Assembly (NCBI RefSeq): GCF_004403065.1
Contig: NZ_SOHA01000022.1
Coordinates: 1-44,421, forward strand
Source of the DNA: Cryobacterium cryoconiti
GTDB taxonomy: Bacteria > Actinomycetota > Actinomycetes > Actinomycetales > Microbacteriaceae
DNA: 44,421 bases
Reading direction: 5' to 3'
Below are positions 25,741 through 34,976 of the stretch, one piece after another. The translations under genes were made by a program, and so were the position numbers. How positions within the stretch are numbered: the first letter of the stretch is position 1; every line of letters begins with the position of its first letter. A model generated the notes under the pieces. That model was not told where the DNA came from and searched no databases. It worked only from the letters and a program-made list of their open reading frames with translations.

Positions 25741-27483
25741 GTGTCGTTTCAAACCCCGGTAACTGTCGAAGACGTTCTGCGGCGAATCCACCAGAAACAG
25801 TACCTTTTGCCCGCCATCCAGCGAGAGTTCGTGTGGAAGCAGCACCAAGTACTGGCACTCATGGACAGCCTGATGCGGGGTTATCCGATTGGCTCGTTCC
25901 TTCTCTGGGAAGTCAAGCAAGAGTCAGCGAACGACTACGTCTTCTACGATTTCATCACGAACTTCCATGAGCAGAAGGCCCCGTTTGCGACCAAGGCGGC
26001 CGTGCCGACTTCAAATGGGATCATCGCAGTGCTTGACGGACAGCAGCGATTAACGGCGCTCAATATCGCCATGTATGGGTCACACTCCGAGAAACGTAAG
26101 GGTGCCTGGTGGACAAACCCAGATTCATTCCCCAAGAAGCGCGTGTATCTGAACCTGGCAGACAGCCCAGACCATGAGGAGCTTGGATTCGAGTTTGATC
26201 TCCGTTTTCTCACGGACGAGGAGGCCAAGGCAGACTCGAACGGCGTGGCCAAATGGTATTTGGTACACGACGTGCTGACACTCGCCGACAGCGGCCCGGC
26301 GATCATGGAGGAGCTCGAACGTCGATCGCTCAGTGGCTCCGGCCCTTTCAACCGTCTGTACCGCCTTTACGACAGCCTCCGAATCATCAAGCCAATCAAT
26401 TGGTACCTGGAGTCGAGCCAGAGCGCGGACAAGGTTCTGGACATCTTCGTGCGCGTCAACAGTGGCGGCACGACATTGTCTTATTCTGATCTGCTGCTGT
26501 CCATGGCGACGAACCAGTGGCGAACACGAGATGCCAGGGAAGAAGTGCGTGATCTCGTTCAAGAAATCAACCAGGGCGGAACCCGAGACTTCGCATTCTC
26601 AAAAGATGCGGTTCTGAAAACAGCACTGATGGTGGCCGGGCTGAATGTGCAGTTTCGTGTGTCGAATTTCACCCAGAAGAACATGGCAGTTGTCGAGGAC
26701 GGATGGGATAAAACCGAGCAGGCGCTTGTCAACGCGGCTTCCCTCCTCCGGCAGTTCGGATACACCGGGCGCACGATCTCCGCCGACAGCGTGATCATTG
26801 CCGTTGCCTACTATCTCGCCCACAATTCACTCGGGAAGTCCTACCTCGAATCAGCCGCTTCTGCGCCTGATCGCCTCATCGTTCGCCGTTGGCTTGCACG
26901 ATCCATGCTGAAGCAGGGCATTTGGGGTTCCGGACTCGACACGCTCCTTATGCGGATTCGGCAAGCCATCGACTCTTCTCAAACCGCCGGCTTCCCCGCG
27001 GACGGCATCGAGCGGGAAATGGCCGCCATGGGCAAGAGCCTCACCTTCGAAGACACGGATATTGACGATCTCCTCTCGACCAAGTACGGCTCACCGCGCG
27101 CGTTTGGAGTCCTCTCTCTGATGTACCCGGGACTGGATTTCTCGAAAGAATTTCATCAGGATCACATTTACCCGAAGTCGCGGTTCACCGATAAGCGTCT
27201 GCGCGCACTCGGGCTTTCTCTAGACCAAATCGAAGAGTACAAAAGCCGCTTCGACCTCCTCCCAAATCTTCAGCTTCTCGGCGGCGTAGCAAACATTGAG
27301 AAGCGCGATTCCCTTCCCCAGGTTTGGGCGGGCAACGCCTTCCCTAGCGGTGAGTTGCGCGCCACTTACGAGAGGGAAAATGACTTCGAAGGCCTCTCCC
27401 TTGAATTCGAAGATTTCGTCGAGTTCTACACGTCGAGAAGCGCGCGCATGCGCGAGAAGCTGGTGCATCAGCTCCAGTCCTAG
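25741..27483 (+). CDS. DUF262-DUF1524 protein (GmrSD-like type IV nuclease)
   Basis: A 580-residue protein starting at GTG 25741, fixed by AAGGAG seven bases upstream. DUF262 motifs: IQREFVWK at about 26-33, MRGYPIGSFLLWEV, DGQQRLTALN at 99-108 and FVRVNSGGTTLS. The C-terminal DUF1524 HNH-type site HQDHIYPKS at about 472-480 carries the His-x-Asp-His metal/nuclease residues, with LLPNLQLLGG and NIEKR downstream. GmrSD-type enzymes are known to restrict modified phage DNA; single-chain fusions like this exist. Here it stands alone at the right end of the island and differs clearly from the DUF262 gene at the left end, so it is not a recent duplicate. Confidence 0.88.
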   Translation: MSFQTPVTVEDVLRRIHQKQYLLPAIQREFVWKQHQVLALMDSLMRGYPIGSFLLWEVKQESANDYVFYDFITNFHEQKAPFATKAAVPTSNGIIAVLDGQQRLTALNIAMYGSHSEKRKGAWWTNPDSFPKKRVYLNLADSPDHEELGFEFDLRFLTDEEAKADSNGVAKWYLVHDVLTLADSGPAIMEELERRSLSGSGPFNRLYRLYDSLRIIKPINWYLESSQSADKVLDIFVRVNSGGTTLSYSDLLLSMATNQWRTRDAREEVRDLVQEINQGGTRDFAFSKDAVLKTALMVAGLNVQFRVSNFTQKNMAVVEDGWDKTEQALVNAASLLRQFGYTGRTISADSVIIAVAYYLAHNSLGKSYLESAASAPDRLIVRRWLARSMLKQGIWGSGLDTLLMRIRQAIDSSQTAGFPADGIEREMAAMGKSLTFEDTDIDDLLSTKYGSPRAFGVLSLMYPGLDFSKEFHQDHIYPKSRFTDKRLRALGLSLDQIEEYKSRFDLLPNLQLLGGVANIEKRDSLPQVWAGNAFPSGELRATYERENDFEGLSLEFEDFVEFYTSRSARMREKLVHQLQS

Positions 27484-27494
27484 CCCAGGAGGCC

Positions 27495-27938
27495 GTGCTC
27501 CGGTCCCTGCGCGACAAGGCCCACATCGAGGAACTGCGCCCGCGCCAGTTGCACGTCTTCGACGACCCCGACCGAGATGACCGGGGCTGGGTGATGTCGG
27601 TGGCGCACCTCGTGGTGGTGCAGGAGGCATCCGTCGCCCGGGTCGACCTGACTCCCGTGGCCGAGGTACACGGCACGGTCTACGACCATTCAAAGATCAT
27701 CGAGATGGCGGTGGACACCCTGCGCGCCTCGTATCGCGCGTTCGCCGACCCGGAGCGGCTGCTCGGGCCGGAGTTCACGCTGCTCGAGCTGCTGCGGCTG
27801 CACTCGGCGATCGCGGGCGAGCCGCTCGGCAAGGACACGTTCCGCCGGCACATGCTGGGGCAGCTGGTGGAGACGGATGCCTACCAGCCGGGTGTGGTCG
27901 GCAAGCCGGCGAAGGTGTATCGGCACGCAGCGGGGTGA
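27495..27938 (+). pseudogene. 5'-truncated NUDIX hydrolase / NrtR-like gene
   Basis: 147 codons of host-like high-G+C sequence beginning 12 bp after the DUF262-DUF1524 stop. It contains the second half of a NUDIX domain (RDKAHIEELRPRQLHVFDD, RGWVMSVAHLVVV) and the C-terminal winged helix typical of NrtR-like NUDIX proteins (FTLLELLRLHSAIAGEPLGKD, FRRHMLG). The first ~70 residues, including the NUDIX box GX5EX7REUXEEXGU, are missing. AGGAGG sits only 2 nt before the GTG. The gene was evidently cut when the island arrived. The missing half was not found at the left boundary. Confidence 0.85.
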
Positions 27939-27995
27939 GCCAACGTGAGTGGGCCGCAGTGGTCGAAGGGCGCACCGGTTGCATTGGCTGCCTGA

Positions 27996-28814
27996 TCATT
28001 GCGGCGCGCCCGTCAGGACGGTGCCGAGCACGGCCGGCAGCAGCAGCCACGCGCCGAAGGCCGCTGCGCACAGTGCGAGTGTGCCGCTGAAGCTCCACAC
28101 TCTGCGCCGCGTTCGCGCAGCGAGAACCTCGGCATCCAGCGCGTTGAAGCGGGCCAGCACGTTCTCGGTCGCCGGGAACAGCGGGGCCGGCCACGTCGCC
28201 GGATCGTCGATGACCGCAGCGAGCTCCGCCAGATCACCGGCGTTCAGTACCACGGGACGCTTCACGAGCCAGCGCCGCAGGGCAGCGTCGGTTGTGACTT
28301 TCACCTGTTCCGGCGACACCTTGACGGTCAGCGACTTGGGGTTGACCAGCGCGAGCACGGGGTGCGCGGCCGGGAGCAGCGGCATCCGTTCTCGCAGCAG
28401 TTTCGTGACCCGCCCGGCTTCGTATTCGGCGTTGCGGATGTAGGGCTGCTTCTGGCCGGACACCATCAGGCCCCGCCCGGCCACCCATACGGTCTTGCCC
28501 GCGTGGTGCTTCGTGTTGATCGTGAAGATGCCGCCCGGGCCGACGACGATGTGGTCGATGTCCGAGCCCTTCTTGCCGATCGGCAGGGCGTGGAAGGACG
28601 TCCACTCCGGAGGCAGAGTCGCGAGGATCTGGCCGACCACGATCTCGCCTTTGGCCCCCAGGTACCAGCTGACGCTGTCGGCGCGCAGCGGAGAGGTGCC
28701 GCAGAATCGTGCGAAGGTCGTGCGCTGTGGCGTATCGGCGTGCTGCCGCAGCAGCTCCTCGATGACCGCCTGGGCCGCGAACTGCTGCCGCATTGATGGT
28801 GCCTGAATTGTCAT
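27996..28814 (-). CDS. NERD-domain protein with C-terminal membrane anchor
   Basis: A 272-residue protein. The NERD (nuclease-related) domain is at about 50-160: GAKGEIVVGQ, DIDHIVVGPGGIFTINTK with the Asp and Lys of the PD-(D/E)xK core, and HHAGKTVWV. A hydrophobic segment near the C-terminus (FSGTLALCAAAFGAWLLLPAVLG) anchors it in the membrane. GGGGGA lies before ATG 28814. NERD proteins are widespread in actinobacteria and their substrates are largely unknown. It is host-like in codon use and lies outside the island. Confidence 0.87.
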   Translation of the reverse strand: MTIQAPSMRQQFAAQAVIEELLRQHADTPQRTTFARFCGTSPLRADSVSWYLGAKGEIVVGQILATLPPEWTSFHALPIGKKGSDIDHIVVGPGGIFTINTKHHAGKTVWVAGRGLMVSGQKQPYIRNAEYEAGRVTKLLRERMPLLPAAHPVLALVNPKSLTVKVSPEQVKVTTDAALRRWLVKRPVVLNAGDLAELAAVIDDPATWPAPLFPATENVLARFNALDAEVLAARTRRRVWSFSGTLALCAAAFGAWLLLPAVLGTVLTGAPQ

Positions 28815-28940
28815 GGATCCCCCGTTTTCCCCCGATCGAATCTAGCGGGTGCGGCGGTGCGGGCAGCAGCCCCAGAAAGGGCTCGCAACGCCGTCAGGGC
28901 CCGGCAGTCGCTGATCAGCGGCGTGACGGAACCGCCTGCA

Positions 28941-29924
28941 TCACGCGCTCTGAATCTCAGCCACGGGCTCAGGGGCACGCGGCGCCCCGAACTGCTCCAG
29001 GATCGTCTCCAGCGTCGTGCCCAACAGCAGCGCCGACCTCTCATACTTCTGCATCAGCCGCCCCCGCGACGCAGCCGACAGGCCCGTCTGCCGCGCCGGG
29101 TCGGCGTTATGCGAGAGGTCGGCCTTCTTCACGATCAGCGCGAGCGGGTTGGCCTTGACACGCGCCAGGTACTCCTCAATCGACTCCCCCTTCACCTTGG
29201 TGACAGCATCCACTGCCTCCACAATGTGCTCGGCGAAGCCCCGGCTGCGCAGGTCGGCGAGGGTCGTGTCGGTGTGTTCCACCACGTCGTGCAGCACCCC
29301 CACGATCTTCGCCTCGGTGCCGCTCACGCGCTGCATCACGGCCAGCGGGTGGTAGATGTACGCGACGCCGACCCTGTCGACCTGCCCGGTATGCGCCGTG
29401 CGCGCCAGGGTGATGGCGTCGTGAAGCGGTGAGGGCTGGGCGCCCGTGATGAGGTAGTCGGTGACGGATGTCCAACTCGGGAACGCGGCATCCGGCCCGA
29501 ACTGCAGCCACTCCCCTTTGAAGCAGCCGGCGCCGTTGGCGGAGCGCGCGTCGATCAAGTAGTCGCCGCGGTTGAGGTTCTTGTGATGCGAGAGGATCAG
29601 CCGCTTGTGCGCGGCGGTCTCGCTGTCGATGCCGAGGTGCTTCTGAACCCAGAGCACCTTGTCGTGGCAGGCGGAAACGTTGTGCCACGGTGCCGTGGAC
29701 ACAATGTAGGTGTCGAAGTGCTGGGCCAGCTCGCGATAGGCCGCCAGGGCATCCGGCACCGGGTGCATCAGTGCGAAGATTCCGGGGGCATCGTCGTAGT
29801 GACCCTCGTACTCTTCCCGCGCCTCGTGCGTCAGCTGCCGAATGCCGCTCGGAAAGTCGATGAGCGTGCTGTCGAGGTCGATGTAGAGGATCTTCCGGGG
29901 CGCCGGAGCGTCGTGGTGCGTCAT
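28941..29924 (-). CDS. Fusion of 5'-nucleotidase-like HAD and MESH1-like HD phosphohydrolase
   Basis: A 327-residue two-domain protein. Residues 10-165 form a HAD phosphatase of the 5'(3')-deoxyribonucleotidase type: DLDST with Asp16/Asp18, IVSTAPW, a Lys near 108 and DYLID (121-125). Residues 170-310 form an HD domain like RelA/SpoT or MESH1 (p)ppGpp hydrolases: His178, YHP His192, LHDVV His212/Asp213, and KKADLSHN (Asp269, Asn273). The usual VVEDT of the hydrolase is VVEHT here, so a key acid is replaced. It may couple nucleotide or alarmone breakdown; this is inference. Monocistronic on the minus strand; no strong SD. Confidence 0.8.
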   Translation of the reverse strand: MTHHDAPAPRKILYIDLDSTLIDFPSGIRQLTHEAREEYEGHYDDAPGIFALMHPVPDALAAYRELAQHFDTYIVSTAPWHNVSACHDKVLWVQKHLGIDSETAAHKRLILSHHKNLNRGDYLIDARSANGAGCFKGEWLQFGPDAAFPSWTSVTDYLITGAQPSPLHDAITLARTAHTGQVDRVGVAYIYHPLAVMQRVSGTEAKIVGVLHDVVEHTDTTLADLRSRGFAEHIVEAVDAVTKVKGESIEEYLARVKANPLALIVKKADLSHNADPARQTGLSAASRGRLMQKYERSALLLGTTLETILEQFGAPRAPEPVAEIQSA

Positions 29925-30186
29925 CGCAGTGCTCCTTGATTCACATCACACCGGTCGCATTGAAGTTAGCGATCGGCTCAAGGTTGCGCAATAGCGCCCA
30001 GAACGGCTGAAACAAGTGGATGCCACACAGACCAGTTTCCCACTTCTCTACGGCGTCGGCGCGACCACCCACGGGCGTGGGGGTGTAGCGGCGGTGCCTG
30101 CGATCGCCCTGGGTCAGGAATGTCGGTGGCCTCTGAGACCCTCAAAACTGCTTCCGACCGGGAGCGCCGCGGCCTGGAGGCACACG

Positions 30187-30975
30187 ATGACCAACCTCGA
30201 AACAGCGCTGTTCCGCCTGATCGACAACTCGGCGACGTCACCCGTGATCCTGCACGCCCCGCACGGCGGACGCTTCATTCCGGCGGAGTACCTGCACTCC
30301 TACGTCATCTCCCCGGCCGAGCTGGAGGCGGAGAAAGACGCCATGACCGACCACTTCACCGACGAGCTCGTCGGGGCGATCACGGGCGCGAGCGCGGTCA
30401 TCAACGGGTTGTCCCGGTTCGCGGTCGACGTGGAGCGGTTCCCCGATGACACCGAGGAGATGAACGCGGTGGGCATGGGCGTGCTCTATACCCACGGGTC
30501 CCGGCGCCAGGAGATCCGGCGCGTGTCTGCTTCCGAGAAGGGGCCACTGATGGACTACTTCGCCGACTACTCCGCCCGGTTCACCGAACTCGTCGACGCG
30601 ACCCTGGCCGGGCACGGGCGAGCCGTGATCTTCGACGTGCATTCCTACCCGCAGGCCGAGCTGGCGTATGAGCTGCACGGCGGCGGCTACCGGGCACCAC
30701 TCTGCGTGGGGTCGGAGCCGTTCCACGCATCCGTCGACCTCTTGGCCATGGTCGACGGATGCTTCGCTCACCTCGACACGCACGCCAATGCGCCGTTCGC
30801 GGGGTCGTACGTGCCGCTCAAGCACTACCAGAGCGATGCGCGCGTGAGTTCGGTGATGCTCGAGATTCGCCGGGACGTGTACATGGATGAGGCCACGGTG
30901 ACGGTCAAACCGGAGGGGTTCCAGTCACTGCAGGACTCGCTGCAGCGGCTGGTTGACCAGGTCAGTCAGGGCTGA
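30187..30975 (+). CDS. N-formylglutamate amidohydrolase
   Basis: A 262-residue FGase-family metalloenzyme that removes formate from N-formylglutamate or related N-acyl substrates. HAPHGGRFIP (about 24-33), DVERFPDD and FDVHSYP provide the metal and substrate residues seen in the family. GGAGG lies 6 nt before ATG 30187. The 260-bp gap upstream (29925-30186) has no gene; it contains a C/G-rich imperfect hairpin near 30068. No hut genes are adjacent, so its place in histidine catabolism is unproven. Confidence 0.87.
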   Translation: MTNLETALFRLIDNSATSPVILHAPHGGRFIPAEYLHSYVISPAELEAEKDAMTDHFTDELVGAITGASAVINGLSRFAVDVERFPDDTEEMNAVGMGVLYTHGSRRQEIRRVSASEKGPLMDYFADYSARFTELVDATLAGHGRAVIFDVHSYPQAELAYELHGGGYRAPLCVGSEPFHASVDLLAMVDGCFAHLDTHANAPFAGSYVPLKHYQSDARVSSVMLEIRRDVYMDEATVTVKPEGFQSLQDSLQRLVDQVSQG

Positions 30976-30990
30976 GGCTGATTGAGGGGC

Positions 30991-32442
30991 TCACCCCGCA
31001 ACCGGCGAAGGCGCCACGTTCTGGTTCAAGCGGAAGAAATTGTCCGGATCCCAGGCACGCTTCAGGGCGCGGAGGCGGGCGTATTTCGCCTCACCGTAGG
31101 CCTGTCGCACGCGCTCTTCGCCCTCGTCCATCAGGAAGTTCACGTAGACGCTGGTGTGGAACGGCGCGAGGTCTGACCAGAAACTGCGCACCCAGTCGCG
31201 TTCCCGCTCGAAGCCGTCGGCGTTCTCGGTGGCGGCGTTGATGTTGAACGTGTGGCCGGCCGCGCGCCCGTGGAAGGCGGTGTCGTCTTCGGCCACCCGC
31301 GCCATCGCGCCCCCGCCCTGCCAGATCGGGAATGCGGTCAGCGGAGACGTGATTGCGGTCGCGTTCTCTACGGTGATGTCGATGACCTCGTCGGTGAGTT
31401 TCGCGACATCGCAGGCCTTCATGTAGTACCACCAGCCCGACGGATAGCTGGCGTCGAACATGGACTGGTGCTCCAGGAATGGCTTCGGTCGGCACAGGTC
31501 CAGCACCGGGGAACCGAACTCCTTCAGCGGCCGGAGCACTCTCTCGCCATCATCCACTGCCCCCGCGTAACAGCTGACCACGGCAACCACGGGCTTGCCG
31601 CGGAGTTCGGCCGGGATATAGGGGACATCGGCGGCGCGCCGGTGCACGACCATGGTCATCAGCTCGTCCGGCGCCTCGGCGATCCACTCGCGGTAGAAGC
31701 GCAGCACCTTCGCCGAATCGGCCCCGGACCAGAAGACCGGCCCGGCCATAACGATCGGGCCGACCGGGTTCAGCCGGAACTCAAACTCGGTGACGATCCC
31801 GAAGTTGCCGCCGCCCCCGCGCACCCCCCAGAACAGCTCCGGGTTCTCGGTGTCACTCGCCCGCACCAGCCCGCCATCGGCTGTGACCAGATCCACCGCC
31901 AACAGTTGGTCGATGGCCAGCCCGAACTTGCGCATCAGCCAGCCCAGTCCGCCGCCCAGGGTCAGCCCGGCCACGCCGGTATGGGTCACAATCCCCGACG
32001 GCACCGCGAGCCCGTGCTCCTGCGTGGCGCGGTCCAGGTCGCCCAACAGTGCGCCGGCCTGCACTCGCGCCGTACGCGCTTCGGGGTCGACCCGGATGCC
32101 ATTCATCAACGACAGGTCGATGACCAGTCCGTCGTCGCAGACCGAGTGCCCGGGAAAACTGTGCCCGCCGCCGCGGACCGCCACCAGCACATTGTTGCGC
32201 CGGGCGAACCGAACCGCGGCGATCACGTCGTCCCGGGAGGCGCAGCGCGCGATCAGGCCGGGCAAGCGGTTGATCGAACCGTTCCACACCCGTCGCGCCT
32301 GTTCGTAGGCAGGGTCACCGGGTCTCACCAGCTCGCCCTGCAGGTGCGCCGCAAGGTCGGCGACCTCGCGATCATCCAACTCGACGCGGCCGCTGTTGGT
32401 GCTGCGGTCGCTGCCGCTGCCGATCGTCGCCAATGTGGTCAT
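30991..32442 (-). CDS. FAD-linked oxidase (BBE-type)
   Basis: A 483-residue flavoprotein of the berberine-bridge-enzyme/p-cresol methylhydroxylase fold. VRGGGHSFPGHS holds the histidine that links FAD covalently; the second attachment Cys of bicovalent members is not present (THTGVAGLTLGGGLGWL has Thr there), so a single covalent link is expected. The BBE C-terminal motif is seen in YARLRALKRAWDPDNFFRLNQN. AGGAGG precedes ATG 32442. It oxidises an unknown sugar or secondary metabolite. The 212 bp upstream to the MMPL gene show no gene. Confidence 0.9.
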   Translation of the reverse strand: MTTLATIGSGSDRSTNSGRVELDDREVADLAAHLQGELVRPGDPAYEQARRVWNGSINRLPGLIARCASRDDVIAAVRFARRNNVLVAVRGGGHSFPGHSVCDDGLVIDLSLMNGIRVDPEARTARVQAGALLGDLDRATQEHGLAVPSGIVTHTGVAGLTLGGGLGWLMRKFGLAIDQLLAVDLVTADGGLVRASDTENPELFWGVRGGGGNFGIVTEFEFRLNPVGPIVMAGPVFWSGADSAKVLRFYREWIAEAPDELMTMVVHRRAADVPYIPAELRGKPVVAVVSCYAGAVDDGERVLRPLKEFGSPVLDLCRPKPFLEHQSMFDASYPSGWWYYMKACDVAKLTDEVIDITVENATAITSPLTAFPIWQGGGAMARVAEDDTAFHGRAAGHTFNINAATENADGFERERDWVRSFWSDLAPFHTSVYVNFLMDEGEERVRQAYGEAKYARLRALKRAWDPDNFFRLNQNVAPSPVAG

Positions 32443-32654
32443 GGTGTCCTCCTGGCTTCTGTCCCCCTTCGCGTGCCCATTCGCGTGCACCTGAACATGG
32501 TAAAACCGACCCGGGCGCTGCAACAGGGGCGGTGGCGAAAGACGGCGGATGCCGGGCACGGGCAGCGCTGTCGTGGCGCACGGTATGGAAGCCGGCGCAC
32601 GATAGAACGTGCGCCCGCTTCCACAGGGTGCGCCGCGACATCCGTCAGGTGACC

Positions 32655-34901
32655 TCAGCCTCGGCCCGTCGCAACGAGCGGTTCGGGCTCGGGCGCGGGC
32701 CCTGACTCCGGCCCGACGTCCGTCGTCGCCGGCGCCTCCGCCTCCGCATCCGCCGACGGCCGACGCTTCGTGCGCCCCCAGGCACCGCGACCCGCGATTG
32801 CGAGCAGCGCGGGCACGAGCACCAGCATCACGACGAGGGCGTACACGGCGACGGCCATCGCCAGGCCGAATCCGAACATCGTCACGGTGCGCTGGTCGTT
32901 GAGAATGAAGCTTCCGAAGACGACGACCATGACGGATGCCGCGGCCAGGATCACCCGGGCCGTCGCGGCCAGGCCGTCGCGCACCGCCCGGTTCGCGTCT
33001 CCCGTGCGGGCGAGCTCCTCCTTGACGCGGCTGAGCAGGAACACGGTGTAGTCGGTGGACAGTCCGAACAGCACCGCGAAGAGCATCACCGGAACGAACG
33101 ATTCCACCGGGCCGGAGGACACCCCGAGCAGGTCGGCGGGCCACCAGCCCCACTGGAACACGGCGACGACCGGTCCGTAGGCAGCTCCGACCGCGAACAG
33201 GTTCATGATGACGGCCATCGCCGCGATGAACGGCGCCCGGAACTCGATCAGCAGAACGATGAAGGCCAGCACGACGACGATCAGGATGAACCAGCCGATC
33301 TGGGCCAGGAGCGTGTCGGCGAGGTCGATGCTGGTCGCCGTTGCCCCGCCGACGTGCGCGGCCGCATCCGGTGCCGCGGCCGGCAGCACGGTGCCGCGCA
33401 GGTCGTGCACAAGGGTTTCCGTGGCGGCGTCGTCCGGTGAGCTGGTGGGGATCACCGTGAACAACGCGGTCGTTCCGTTCTCGGCCAGCCGCGGGGGTGT
33501 GACCGCGCTGACGCCATCCGTTGCCGCCAGCTCGGCGTGCACTGCCATGCTCGCGGCCTGGTTCTCGGGCGGCGTGGAGTCGGCGCCGAAGTCGACCGTG
33601 ACCAGGAGCGGGCCGGCCCACCCGGCACCGAAGCCGTCGACGATGAGGTCGTAGGCCTTGCGCTGGGTGGTGTCGGCGGCCTGGGATCCGCCGTCGGCGG
33701 TGCCGAGGCGCAGAGACAGGAGAGGCAGGGCCAGAATTGCCAGCACGAGCACGGCGGCGAGCGCCGAGACCCAGCGACGACGCTGGATGCCGCCGACCCA
33801 ACCGCGCCAGCCGGAGGCGGGCTGCATCTGGGAGGTGCTCGCGGCATCCGTCGTCACGACCGTCTTCTTGCCGAGCTTGCGCACCCGCAGGCGGTCCAGG
33901 TTGGTACCGAAGATGGCCAGCAGCGCCGGCAGCAGGGTGACGGCGGCGAGCATCGTGGCGCTGACCACGAGGGCGCTGGCGAGCCCGAGTGAGGAGACGA
34001 ACGGGATGCCGATGGCATAGAGGCTGAGGATGGCGATGATCACCGTGGCGCCGGCCACCAGAACGGAACGGCCCGCGGTGGTCATGGCCGCTTCGATGGA
34101 TGCGTTCGGGGCCAGGCCCTGGTCCAGGCCCTCGCGGTGCCGGGTGACGATCAGCAGGGCGTAGTCAATGCCCACACCGAGGCCGATCATGGCGGCCACG
34201 ATCGGACCGGACGTGCCGATGGTGACCGCCCCGGCGATCATGGAGATCGAAGCGAGCCCGACGCCGAGGGCCATGAGCGCGCTGACCAGGGTGACCAGCA
34301 TCGCGAACACGGAGCCGAACACGAGGAGCAGCACCAGGGCGGCGGCGAGCAGCCCATAGACCTCGCTTCCCGACGGGCCGGACTCGGCCTGGGCAGCGGG
34401 GCCGCCGAATTCGACCTGGACCCCGGCATCTTCCACGCCGTCGAAGGCGGCCTGGGCCTCGGCCAGCGTTTCGACGGGGATGTCCTTGGCCCGCTCGGTG
34501 AACTGGATGGTCACCATCGCGGTCATTCCGTCTTCGGAGACCATCGGCTGCGGCGGGCCGTAGGGCGACCGTGCGGCGGCGACACCGTCGAGGGCGGCCA
34601 GCTCGGCGACGGCCTCCTCCACCGCGGTGCGCGTGGCCGGGGACGTGACGGGCTCCGCGGCATCCGTGCTGTGCACGATGGCCTGCATGCCGTCACCGGA
34701 CAGTTCCGGGAACTGCTCGCGGAGGGTGTCGTACGCGGCCTGCGAGTCGGTGCCGGCGAGGGTCAGGTCGTTGCTGAAGGTGCCGCCGATATACCGGCTG
34801 CCGAACAGGGCACCGAGAAGCAGCACCAGCCACATCGCGACCACGATCCAGCGGTGGCGGGTTGATATGCGAGCGAGTGCAGAGAGCACGGAGAGTCCCA
34901 T
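32655..34901 (-). CDS. MMPL/RND-family membrane transporter
   Basis: A 748-residue transporter with twelve predicted membrane segments in two halves, each preceded by an extracytoplasmic loop domain. MMPL landmarks are GVGIDYALLIVTRHREGL in the first half and GLSTDYTVFLLSRVKEEL in the second. These proteins export lipids, drugs or siderophores using the proton gradient. The C-terminus is a disordered acidic/Pro tail. ATG 34901 or GTG 34904 may be used; SD is weak. It follows a tetR gene on the same strand with 70 bp between them, and is probably repressed by it. Confidence 0.92.
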   Translation of the reverse strand: MGLSVLSALARISTRHRWIVVAMWLVLLLGALFGSRYIGGTFSNDLTLAGTDSQAAYDTLREQFPELSGDGMQAIVHSTDAAEPVTSPATRTAVEEAVAELAALDGVAAARSPYGPPQPMVSEDGMTAMVTIQFTERAKDIPVETLAEAQAAFDGVEDAGVQVEFGGPAAQAESGPSGSEVYGLLAAALVLLLVFGSVFAMLVTLVSALMALGVGLASISMIAGAVTIGTSGPIVAAMIGLGVGIDYALLIVTRHREGLDQGLAPNASIEAAMTTAGRSVLVAGATVIIAILSLYAIGIPFVSSLGLASALVVSATMLAAVTLLPALLAIFGTNLDRLRVRKLGKKTVVTTDAASTSQMQPASGWRGWVGGIQRRRWVSALAAVLVLAILALPLLSLRLGTADGGSQAADTTQRKAYDLIVDGFGAGWAGPLLVTVDFGADSTPPENQAASMAVHAELAATDGVSAVTPPRLAENGTTALFTVIPTSSPDDAATETLVHDLRGTVLPAAAPDAAAHVGGATATSIDLADTLLAQIGWFILIVVVLAFIVLLIEFRAPFIAAMAVIMNLFAVGAAYGPVVAVFQWGWWPADLLGVSSGPVESFVPVMLFAVLFGLSTDYTVFLLSRVKEELARTGDANRAVRDGLAATARVILAAASVMVVVFGSFILNDQRTVTMFGFGLAMAVAVYALVVMLVLVPALLAIAGRGAWGRTKRRPSADAEAEAPATTDVGPESGPAPEPEPLVATGRG

Positions 34902-34946
34902 CACGGTTCATCGGGTCGGCAGCACCATTCGGGCTGTTGACCTGAG

Positions 34947-34976
34947 ACTAGACGAAATGAGACAGCGTTGTCTAGT
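34947..34976 (-). promoter_or_regulatory. Palindromic operator/promoter between tetR and mmpL
   Basis: ACTAGAC (34947-34953) and GTCTAGT (34970-34976) are perfect arms around 16 bp that include AGACAGCG. On the minus strand TAGACA (-35) and TAGTCT (-10) fall within it with an 18-bp spacer. The palindrome includes the stop codon of tetR. Size fits a TetR dimer site controlling mmpL. Confidence 0.55.

Larger units (their letters stand above)
16400..27494. other. Horizontally acquired defence-type island
   Basis: About 11 kb with lower G+C, more A/T-ending codons and only one copy (17674 area) of the ACGGATGC octamer, which occurs roughly 27 times in the remaining 33 kb. All recognisable genes are nuclease, methyltransferase, helicase, GHKL ATPase or HEPN families typical of anti-phage islands. 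The right end abuts a NUDIX gene lacking its first half. No mobility gene is visible, so the mode of entry is unknown. Boundaries are approximate. Confidence 0.75.

Noticed and set aside
16175..27500. Integrase, transposase or tRNA-anchored island
   Set aside because: No intact recombinase, tRNA or convincing flanking direct repeat was found by eye.
30991..33801. 936-codon frame for the FAD oxidase
   Set aside because: The extra N-terminus overlaps mmpL and is Arg/Gly-rich; AGGAGG fixes the start at 32442.
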